Of a stretch of 60,000 bases of DNA, positions 12,101 through 22,300 are shown piece by piece. This DNA comes from Lineus longissimus. Its lineage: Eukaryota; Nemertea; Pilidiophora; Heteronemertea; Lineidae. The stretch spans positions 5,458,001-5,518,000 of the forward strand of contig NC_088314.1 in NCBI RefSeq assembly GCF_910592395.1, in the 5' to 3' direction. The position numbers were made by a program, and so were the translations under genes. Within the stretch, counting starts at the first letter, position 1. Every line of letters begins with the position of its first letter. The notes below the pieces were generated by a model. The model had not been told where the DNA came from. It was given only the letters and a program-made list of their open reading frames with translations, and did not search any database.

Positions 12101-13612
12101 AGCCTTTGGTTGATTAGACTACAGATCAATTCCAGAAGCAATGATGTTAGAGACTATTTGCTCATTTATTCAATCAGCATCTGGACCTTTGATAATCTAA
12201 TACATGTATCTACATGTAGTCAATAATTGTTGTCGACGTGATTCAATCTTGTAAGGTGGCTTTTCCGTACGGTCTTCTTTTAGCAGTATGTAGGTCGCAT
12301 AAAAAACAGGGCACATTTGTTCAAAACAAGTTGGTCTCTATTTTGACTTGGCGTTAAGTCTGATGGACCAACTGCATGAAGGAAATATTAAACCGAAGTT
12401 AAATTTGACGCCAAGTTAGTGACAAAACTTGTCTTGAACAGCCGGGACCTGAAGGAGACGTGTTCCTAATTGGTTTCACATGGATTCCTCGGCAAGGAGC
12501 TTCTCTTAGTGTGGTTAGGGTAGCCGTGGTGGAATTGGCATGCATAGGACTTCCACTGTTGGCCTCTTAATGGGATGCTCTTCAGAGTAAATGAATAATC
12601 ATATGCATTATTGAAGTTGACGCATCCGGCTACCGCAACCCGGAGTTTTGTGAGGTGATACCGAAATGACAAAGATATGGTGGAAGAACTTCTCACAAGT
12701 GATAACCCGCTTGATAATTCGTAACACGAACACAATTTGGCCAAAGTCATGCTTTCATTCTGTTCCAATCCATCTTGTTATCTCGTTTAGTGCAACCTGC
12801 GAGTCAGTATCAAACTCAGCGATTACTAGACTCCTCCATTCACTGCGCGGAGTGGATGGTCGAGGTTCACAATGCATGGACTAAGCGATTACCGGTTTTA
12901 GCCCCAGCAGAGAGATCCTTTTGTCGCACAAGCAAGTAATACCTGCGATCGATCGCTTTTATCTTAGCTTCACGGTTAAACGGGGCTGGGCAGGAGGGGG
13001 ATAAAATCGACACTGCAGGTGACCACAATGTATCGTTATTATGCACAGTTCGGGGTCAGAGTTGTCAGTGTTCGGTCTGAGAGAACTGCATGTATTCCTC
13101 ATACCAGCGTTTCGATGTTCGTGCGATGGGAGAGACCACTATCGGCGACTTTTTGCAACTTAACCTGACCTACCTCATACTCCTGGCATGCCTTTGGTCT
13201 TCCTTTAATACAGAGAGATACTTTGGAATTTAGACGCCAACCTTGTCACATTTGTGAGCGTCCATCCGGGAATAAGACAAAGAAGAACATCTCCTTCCTC
13301 CAATAAGTAAGAATATAATTTTCTCCTGAAAAGTTCAGACTGGGTAAAATTGTATAAAGTTTGTAAAGATGTCAGAAGGTGGCAATAAAGATCACCACCC
13401 GCATTCAAGGATCTCACTAAACCTACTTTGGTATACAGTATACAACCTTTCTTCCACATGGCGGTGCTAAGTGTCTTTAAACATCCTGGACTTTGATATA
13501 AGTGAATGTCTTCCGATCCCTCTATATGCTACGTACTGTTATGCTTTTATCTTTTTATTGTCTTGGTCTTATTGTATCTTTTCTCTCCATTTTTGCAGCA
13601 CCGGAACCTTAA
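4946..13612 (+). CDS. His-rich secreted protein with C-terminal six-cysteine segment (3 exons)
   Basis: Coding exons are 4946-6154, 11630-11753 and 13599-13612 (448 residues). The first intron is phase 0 and the second phase 1. Both have GT-AG ends, and the last acceptor has a strong pyrimidine tract. The first ATG begins a signal peptide (hydrophobic ELLVLFLATGVQG, likely cleavage before YPIKS). Residues 20 to 400 are hydrophilic, rich in His, Asp, Lys, Gln and Ser, with HH and HDH clusters and no recognised domain; they look disordered. The second exon adds six cysteines spaced C-x7-C-x5-C-x4-C-x6-C-x4-C, a small disulphide mini-domain. The third exon adds only APEP and a stop. A TTTTCAG acceptor ending at 4885 implies a 5' non-coding exon. 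I do not recognise the family. A metal-binding or extracellular-matrix role is only inferred from the histidines. Exon 1 is firm; the short last exon is plausible. Confidence 0.7.
7080..7690 (+). repeat. Degenerate tandem array, about 7 units
   Basis: The core CAACTTCAGTTTTAGAA followed by CTTGTTGTAG and ACTAACACTGTTGTAAATA recurs with variation. CTTGTTGTAG-like words begin near 7143, 7276, 7363, 7441, 7504, 7588 and 7662, so spacing ranges from about 63 to 133 bp. Units are strongly diverged, pointing to an old minisatellite. No coding frame runs through it. Confidence 0.6.
8280..8361. repeat. 82-bp element with 14-bp perfect terminal inverted repeats
   Basis: AGGCGTGGTAGTGC at the left end is matched exactly by GCACTACCACGCCT at the right end, with about 54 bp between. 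The size and symmetry suit a MITE or hairpin. No target-site duplication was recognised at the flanks. Confidence 0.5.
11630..11753 (+). CDS. Exon 2 of the His-rich secreted protein, six-cysteine segment
   Basis: 124 nt, phase 0 in and phase 1 out, bounded by TTTATTTCAG and GTAAGTC. It encodes all six cysteines of the C-terminal mini-domain, including TDSDCQFDVC. The spacing is reminiscent of small extracellular disulphide folds, but no named family could be assigned. Confidence 0.7.
12307..12450. repeat. Imperfect palindromic MITE-like element
   Basis: GTTCAAAACAAGTT (12319-12332) faces AACTTGTCTTGAAC (12426-12439), 13 of 14 matching as an inverted repeat. An inner pair, GACTTGGCGTTAA and TTGACGCCAAGTT, is also inverted. 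The outer ends CAGGGC and GGGACCTG are roughly symmetrical. It lies in intron 2 of the His-rich gene. Confidence 0.4.
13599..13612 (+). CDS. Terminal mini-exon of the His-rich secreted protein
   Basis: A long pyrimidine tract ending TTTTTGCAG is followed by CACCGGAACCTTAA. In the phase-1 frame set by exon 2 this gives Ala-Pro-Glu-Pro and a stop. A poly(A) signal at 13703-13708 fits a short 3' UTR. It is chosen from splice quality and phase only; another downstream phase-1 exon cannot be excluded. Confidence 0.55.
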
Positions 13613-13702
13613 TTCACATACTATGAACTTTAAATTCCGGCTTTACTGACTATAGTCAACAACCAGACCGTATTCATAAAGTTTGTCTGCTGCGCTCTTA
13701 GA

Positions 13703-13708
13703 AATAAA
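13703..13708 (+). promoter_or_regulatory. Poly(A) signal AATAAA, His-rich gene
   Basis: AATAAA lies about 91 nt after the proposed stop codon at 13612, a normal distance for a short 3' UTR. It supports the tiny last exon as the transcript end. Confidence 0.45.
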
Positions 13709-16700
13709 AAGTTTTTCGGCATTTAAAAGGCGATGTACTTTAACAGGGATAGGCTACATTTCCGGATTTATTAGTTGATGGAGATACTCTTATATCCGTG
13801 TGGCAGAGTGTGCTTCACGACATCTGCGATGGCGATATGGCGGATACGAAGTAGTCACATCCAGACGTCACCCACCCATGATGCTTTAGACATCTACAAA
13901 ACTACCATTACCACTAAGACACTGTCAGTATGACTGTGCTGCCAGAGCCAATAAAAAGATGACACGTCTGTCATAGTCACATCAACTTTCATTAAACACC
14001 ACCTGCTACGACGAAATAGATTCAGACACCTTGCTGTGTCACATGGAAGGCGGGTGGCGTATCCTGACACTCATCACGCCACAACTTCGGCCGGCCCACT
14101 TTGAATCTACGGTTGCTCTAGTTTTCTCGGTGTTTTCGTAGTTTTATTTTCATTTATGGGGGAGATCTTGACTATCGTATCAGCATGACAGCTCGTGTAC
14201 AAAAACAGCGTAATTGTACAAGCATGTTGACCAAACTCTGTTATACATGAGCCAACTTATCATCGTCATCATCGTCTCGATCCTCAAGATAAGTCGCCTT
14301 GGCTGATATAAGCCGATTTTTCACACGTTCTGGGACTTGGACTTTATTTGGCGATCCTCTCGGCGACGCTCCTGTGCAAGCACTGGTCAATCAAACAGTT
14401 TGCTTATGTGATGAACCTGGTCAACTGATGCACAGTGACAACATAGATTATTGGAGTCTTGTTGCCATAGCCTTCGTAAGCCTTTCTTAGGTCGATCTTG
14501 GAAGCATCCTGGAACATGAGAAGATGAAGAATGTGGTATCAGCTTGATCCATACCAACATCCATTGATAGTTGCGCGCGAGTTGTTGTTTTCCCCACTAT
14601 AAGCGTTGTACGCATCTATACTACTACATTTGTATAGTTGACTTATACGCATGTGGTCAGGCTGTATCTCAAACATCCTTGTCGTTTGTAGATTCTCTTC
14701 TTTAATATTATATACAGTCTTAACCAGTAACGACCTCAGTAGGGTAGCCTATCTGCTTGATAGTGTCCATCGAATCCAATGACAGGGTTCTCAGAACCAC
14801 CAGTTGACTTCCTTGTGACGGGTTCTAGTGGATAAGCAATGGTGTATGAGCTGATAGCCGCCTATTGCTGAATATTATGCCAATCATGTCCAATCGTACT
14901 GTTCCGGAAATGATGCCCTGGTACCGGAAGTCGAATCCGTATCCCTATCTGCAACATCCGATACGGTGCGATAGGTTGTTGTGGGAGGAAACGGGCATTT
15001 TTGCTGATAGTATTCGAGCAATGATTGAGGCAACATGTCCGCCCGCCACGTGAGTTAAATTCGAACCTTGACCGCCATAATTGGGGTTTTTTTTCAATGT
15101 TTTTCACCTGTGCATCTTTCTGGACATGCGCAGTGATGATACATCAAATAGATCCTCAAACGATCGAGCTCAAAAGCTATTTCAAAGTAGGTTTTTAAAA
15201 AAATCGCTTTGTATAATCAAAACGAAGTGCTTTAAAGTGGTATCATTGACGGAGTTACATGTATATAGGCTTTTGTAATGTACTTCAAAATAGTCTTCCC
15301 ACTCAGAACTGTGACCGAAAATTTGTACATACGCAGCTGATATGCCTGTATCCAGGATTAGTCTTTACTTACTCGTGATGTACAGTATGAATGTATCGAC
15401 CGTATTGCCTTCACAACTTAGCTTGAGAATTTGACTATAGCCAGCAAAACGCTATGGGGTAGATTTAGATGTCGGCATAAGGTTATCTCCAAGGCAGGGT
15501 TGGCTTATTTTACTCAGAAAAGACGTCTGCAAAAATTTTTGTTTCTACCAGATTGTTGCCTATTGCAGTGTCGTCCTTCCTGATACCATTAAGAATATTG
15601 TCCTTTCCTTATAAATGCATGTAAGCTAATTTTTCCATTTCACTCACTGTTCGACGACAAAGCCACAACGATGCCAGGTACTGTGCGCAAATGTTTGGCT
15701 TGACATTGTAATCAGGACTGACGAAATCACCGGATTATATGCAAGCAATAGAACAAGAAATATGGTAATATCTTAAGGCTATTTCCTCTTGTACCTGGAC
15801 TGCTCGAGATGACACCACTATTTGACTTGCTAATGCAAGAACTAAATGATGCCGATGAGACGAAGAGGGATGTGAATACGATTTAATAGTATTCGGCCTG
15901 GTGATTCACCAAACAGTATTTCGAACTAAAGATTCAACTCTGAAAGATGACAAATTTCTAAGTCCAAATATTTTTTTCACTTGATTTTTTTCTGCTCAAA
16001 ATGAAGAGACATCATCATATTTGGACTTTGAAATTTTTTCAGAATTTTAAACTAATGAAAAGATTTCGATGTCCAAATTTGTTTTTCAAATTGGAGTCTA
16101 AAATAAACGAAAATTGATTTTAAACAGCATGACGCTGTTTTCCTTTCTGTAACAATAATCAACACTAAAAGAAGCATTTTCACTATAACTTGTTTCAAAA
16201 GTAACTACAAAGCTGAATTTCTTTGAGAGCTAACAACTCAAGGATGTTGAAACTGCGTTAGTTTGAAGTAATTCATTTAGATAAAACCACAATCGGCAAC
16301 AATAAAGAACAATTATATACTATCAGCGTAAAGAGAGGATGCCTCAAGTCATTCCGACTATATAGTCACAACTAACAACTTCCTTATGATATTCTGTTTC
16401 AAAGCATTGCGGTTAATTTGCTGTATTGGATATAATTAACAGGATTAATAGTTAATTCAGGCGAGCATATTTATCTTTTCGCCATGGGGATATTTTAAGC
16501 GGGCTTTCAGGTTTAAAGTTTCATTGAGTTACACCGCGAATATGATTAATAATAGAACGACTACGGTAATTAAGTTACAGTGATAATACGACACACTCCC
16601 ACGAAAAGGTCATCCTAAATCATTAGTGGTTTAATAAACCCTTTGTTAGAAAGGCATTTTTCCCCCGGCTGAAAATGATATCTTTGTTACCACCTTTTTG

Positions 16701-19384
16701 TACCACGTTCCGGGAACAAATTGAAAGTCAAAATCATTAGCGTTATACTTATTTGAAACAGTTCCTTCTTCTTTGCTAGGTACATCTTTCTTATATTGAA
16801 CTCAGACCTATACAGTCATGTACTTGGGACATTCAAGGTCAATCGTTTATTATTTGAGCCTTCTACTACGAGTGGTTTTAACCCCATTCATTGTGTTACA
16901 CGGAAATTGGAAATTTTCAAATTTAATTACAAATTTCAAATTCTTAACGAACGGCGTATTGGCTTTGACACTTTTGCTGCAGGACGACCACATCAGTAAC
17001 ATATAATTGAGCAGGAAAAAAACAAGTGAAAAAAATATTTGGACTTAAATTTTTTTCATAAACCTTCCATAGCGAAGTTGTCCTAAAAAGCAAAATATTA
17101 CTACATGTGCATTAGTGTGGTTGCTATTTCAGGAAAACTGCTCTATAGCGCAATCAACTATAAAACCCATTTTAGATTAAAATTGGTTCAAGATGAAATA
17201 TTGCCCTGTGATGTATAGATACCACTCGGGGTGTGTTCAGTCCGCTGGAGACAGTAATCGGGACTACCTGGAATTCTTCTGTATTGTCAGACTTGTTTTA
17301 ATTAAGCAGTCATTGCCTTCTTAATTGAAAAGAGATGATTTGCGGGATTCATATACCCACCCACCATTGATTAATGAGCACTTCGAAATCGGTATCCAGT
17401 GCTTAATACACTTCCGTTACGAATCTTATTAACAGCCGCACAGAGTGAGTGTGAGTGACAGAGCTAGGTTCCATAGTCCGGTCACATACGCTTATTTTGC
17501 TCGAGAACTGACCAGAAGCTGCTCAAAAGCTACAGCCTTTTAAGGGTAGATACGTAGCGAGTCAAATTTTATACTAAGTATTGCTGTAAGAAACGTTTAA
17601 CTCGATCACCATCATCTGCTGTGCGAGATACAGATTCAGCGGCCACATAAACTAAAGATCATTGACATTACCCTTGCGCAGGGCGCTTTAAACACTGAAC
17701 GTAAGTCTCAACCTGACAAATCTACGCCAATAGTTTTCACATTGCAGACTTTTTTACACTCGGGCTGACTGACACATTAATAGGATATAAGATAACCGCC
17801 AACCTGTTGCTAAAAGCTTTCTGAAAGCCAGTTATTGTTGATGATGTCTTAGATGCGCTTTTGACGTGTCTGCCGACCGGCCTATCGTGGAATGTGACAA
17901 AAAGGTGTTTTTCTCTTACGGAGAAATAAAAGATTTTGATAATTTTCTTAGAAAACCAGATGTTTAAGACCAACAATTGTATATGAGGGTAATTCCTTCC
18001 CTGAAATCTAGAAATCTTGAGATATATTTTGTGTTGAATCGGTATATTTATTTTTGTCTATTGCTAATATATAGTTTTATGAATCTGATCTTTTTCGTAA
18101 AAAATGCACTCGCCACTTTTCTGACTACCAACATCCACCGCAGAAGTATCTTCGCAGGTGGATGAGATCCTAAGATGACAAACATGCAACATAGTCATAA
18201 ACCAGTTGTCCTAAATATTATTTTAAGTGTGCTCCAAATTTTTTTCTGGGTTAGCTCTATGTATAACGTTTTAGGCGAGCAGCGGGAACCATGTAATAGT
18301 TATTGGCGATAGGCTCTCACCCTCCCACTTACCCTTAGCTTTTATTACATGAGAGGAGAATTATAGCAACCTTAAAGTGCGTACCAGTGATATCAGTCGT
18401 CAGTAGAATTCATGCTAAAAATGTGCTCTTTGTCAAGCGGATGAGGACGAAATCTCCAGGGCTTGTCCTTTGCATAATGCTTATTATGCCAGTGCCACGC
18501 TGGGTCAGGTGGGTAGACTGACTCGTAACAACCTTCGGTACGGTCACATGAGAGCTTGATGACAACATCCGAATTCCCGGATGCATAGGCACAACAACAC
18601 TTTATTGTCGTTCATAACAAGGGGAAGTTTCGACTCAATTTAAAACGTATAGCATATTGGTAGGTTTTGTCAATTTCTCATAGTTTGGCGGAATATTTTG
18701 TCAAGAGTTTCCGCTGTTATGACAATTGCTTTATCGATTTGCTGAGGTCCGTCCGAGCAGTTCTGTTCAGTAGCTCCTCAGACCAAGTTTGATTCGTTTC
18801 TACATTCGCAGCGAGGACTTAACCGCCTGACGGAACGTCTTCGACGGGACTCCGGCATCTTTTAGATGAGTAGTCTGCACAACTGAACGTTACTGGACAA
18901 ATACTTAAGGAACTTTGTGCCTGAAATGTTCTAAGTGTAAATTTCGCATTCAATCTGCATCTGCTGAATCAAGGATATTTTGCCAAAGAAAATTTACCCT
19001 GACTCGTCATTTGTTAGAATATAGGCCAGTGGCATATTTAGGTTTCCTCCGCACGAAGAGTATAGGACAGTGCTTCGTGAAAAAAACAACCTACAATATT
19101 GCCCATCGTCATGACAGTGGAATCAGTTTAGATGGGCCACAAGAGGACATTTTCTCTATAGTCTAGTTTTATATTATTATATGGGTATACTGTTGGTGTA
19201 GGCCAAGGCGAAATCGGGGTTGGACTTCTTCATTCCATTACCTTGGTGATAACGTTGTAACCCGCGTCGGCAAAATTTAGTTTCACGTGGGGTATTTTCT
19301 GATTCCTTCTCCTTGGAATATTTCTTCGAACAATTCGTAATCTGGAGATTTAGGAGAATTTCTTCCTCTCTAATATAGTGAAAA
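13709..19384. other. Intergenic, no supported gene
   Basis: No exon could be supported. A copy of the dimeric AT-rich repeat is at about 15930-16110, with a short related piece near 17020-17056. The remaining open frames are short, lack splice context and look like chance. Confidence 0.55.
15930..16110 (+). repeat. AT-rich dispersed repeat, direct copy
   Basis: It contains CTCTGAAAGATGACAAATTT, CTAAGTCCAAATATTTTTTT, CACTTGATTTTTT and TGCTCAAAATGAAGAGAC followed by ATCATCATATTTGGACTT. These words are shared almost exactly with 21335-21570. A partial second unit follows. The function is unknown. Confidence 0.6.
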
Positions 19385-22300
19385 ATGCGGATTAAAATGT
19401 CCAGAATTTCACCACTATTTCTCCTTGCCTGGTGTTGGTTTGTTGTTGGATTAACAGTTGCAGGCCTACCCTTCAAGCATATGAAGGGTTATCAAAACCT
19501 GCCACATTCTCAGGATAAAGGCCGTTCAAAACCCGAGGGAACTAAACCAGCTGAACATATTGGTGGTAAGTTTGCAAAATCTTCACGTTTTGTTCGGAGC
19601 ATTTCTGAACCCATTGAATTGATTTCATTGGTATCTGACTGAACCCGTCAGGTGAAGGTGTCCTTGGCCCGGTGCCCGCCGTATAAACCGATTTTCACCG
19701 ATGACTCGACCACCGCAAACCAGTGGTTTATCTCGCGTTCAGGTTTCAGCGATCGCGATAACGATCGTGTAACAGCTGTTTGTTTTGTTACGCCCCACAC
19801 CCAAACAAAGTTACCTGACGCATAGCAAAATCGTGTTTAGTGGATGCCTACCATAAGCTCGTCAGAATGAGAGACTAACGGGCACTGTCGGCTCCAGAAG
19901 CAACTGCCCCCAAAGACTTCGCTAAAACCGCTAAGCAGATAATGGACAACGTCTCTCATAAACGGCTGACAGCATCTTATGGAGCGTCACTTGCAGCGTT
20001 TGTTATCTGTACAGCAACACCGGTAAACAACTGCATGGGTCTTTTCAGCGGCAACTTTATACTCACGTGTAACAGCTGCGGGTGATACCGGCGGTTGATC
20101 ATAAACCAAAAGCTTCTACAATCCCGCCGCTTAAAAATATTGAAAGCTGAGCGTCAACTATAGGACATTATCAGCTCACATTTATGAACAATGTAGGGCG
20201 AGTTGGAGGAAACCGCCGGCCTTGGAGGAAACTAGAGAGTCGCCCTCCCTATCATATGAGTTTACCGGGACGGCGACCGGGTATCGAACCCGGGATATTA
20301 GAGTGAGGAGCTTGAGACACTTGGCGTGCCACGACCTTGGTCATGGGAGGGCTAATCTCCTGCTATATGACCTTGAAACGAACTGAAAGCAAAACCGGAT
20401 ACGGTGTGATGGTCATCCTTTCCGATCCAGTATGTTTTTGGTCATCCAACATTTATGAGACTCCAATTACGCCCATGAGACGTCTCATTAGTAACCAAGA
20501 CAATTGTCTAAATTATGTCACTGTATAACTTATAGGTTACTTGCACGAGCAATTTTCACGCTTTGGAGATGGACGGTGGCGAATTACGACCCTCTCGTTG
20601 GGCAGTATCAACTGACAAGGAGAGATGCGTCACGTCGACTCTATTGATACACGTAAGTCGAGTCATACAGCTATATTCAACTCCTTGGCGCCCATTTCGT
20701 TATACACGTATTTTATGATGAGAATATGGGATCATTGCGCCATCAGAATTATATGGCACTCTTTAGGCCTGTTTTAGGCAAGTTTGCGACATAGCCTAAT
20801 CATCTTATGCTGGTTGATATTTTGAATGGGCGGAAGTCATCAACCATTAGGCTACTCGCCGTCTTCATTTTTTCGCAAGATGGTCTGGCAAGCTTTTAAG
20901 TACTTGATGTGCCGTGAATTTTGCTGTTGCTGCATCGGAAGCTGATTCTCCCTGAACCCTGTAAGACGAGCTATTCATCGCGGAAACAAGACCAGTGCTT
21001 CGGAAACAAGACCGTGATCATTAATAATTTGGTCCATCATGTCCAATTATTGGGTATTATGCGCCACTCATTGCACGACAAGGGCTATCTTTAAGATTGA
21101 ACCCTTGTTTTTAAGAACAAAGAATTAAGAATAAAGATAGGCAGCCTCACTGATTGTCTAATTAAGAAGTCCAATTTACCAAGCGTATTGGCTTTCTACT
21201 TCTTCCTTTGGTTTTCTTCTTCATTTGTCAGGTAAACGGCAAGATCCGCATCAGTCAGTGTGATTTCAGATAGTTTCAGGCAATATGCTCTGCTCCTGTA
21301 TCAGTATAGACCTATATATGCTTCTTTTTTTTCTGAACTTTGAACTTATGAAAAAAAATTCTAAGTCCAAATATTTTTTTCACTTGATTTTTTCCTGCTC
21401 AAAATGGAGAGAATCATCATTTTTGGACTTTAAAAATGTTTCAGAATTTTGAACTGATGAAAAAATTCAGCTCTGAAAGATGAAAATTTTTCTTATTCCA
21501 GAACGTTTTTTCACTTGATTTTGTTTTCTTCTCAAAATGAGGAGACATCATCATTTTTGGATTTGAAAATTCTACCGCCCGCTTGGAATGTCATCTCCAC
21601 GGCGACTGATCATTATATCATTCTCAACATATCATCATTTAATAAAGCATTAATTAATAATTGTTACATTGTTATAAACACTGATTGATCTGTGTTGCGC
21701 CTAATACCAGTTTCCTCAGCATCAATATTTGATCTGTATTGTAGAGTGATTGAATGATTTCGACATGCTTTATGCATGTTATAATGTCCGATTTGATTGA
21801 ACGCCAATTTCGCGAATAAAGGAGGCGTTCTCCTGGGCATCAGGAGACATAAACAAAGAATGTCATGTACAGACTCCTGGCAGAAGAGTAACGCATTCCA
21901 CATGAAGGCGTGCTTGTGGGTAATGCTGATTGAGAAGTTCAAGGATTGAGAAGATGTAAAAACCTTTTCGGTGGTTAAGATGGAAAAAATCAACTGTTTT
22001 TAATTCCTTCTATAAACTAATAGTCGTTTCCCTATTGTCAAAATCACAATAAAAGAATTTGATCTGTCACATAAAGTGAATCTACTTTAAAATCTCTACT
22101 TCTTCGGCTGGAGGTATCAGAAATGATGAAAGAGCCCTCAGGGTGGTCAATTAGAAGGAGTGCCTTATTATACCTGGCAGTGCCATAAACTTGTAATTGA
22201 TCACCAAAAGTTCTATCGATCACATCAAGGTTGCTGTTGCCAATTTATGAGTCTATTGTGGCACACTTCTCACACTATATGAGACATCAAAAGTCACCCT

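Noticed and set aside
14299-15107. Short frames on both strands with a few protein-like words
   Set aside because: Frames break repeatedly and no family is recognised; a decayed repeat is possible but unsupported.
20250-20345. Possible tRNA gene on the minus strand
   Set aside because: A and B boxes are present, but the acceptor stem does not pair convincingly; a tRNA-derived SINE explains it better.
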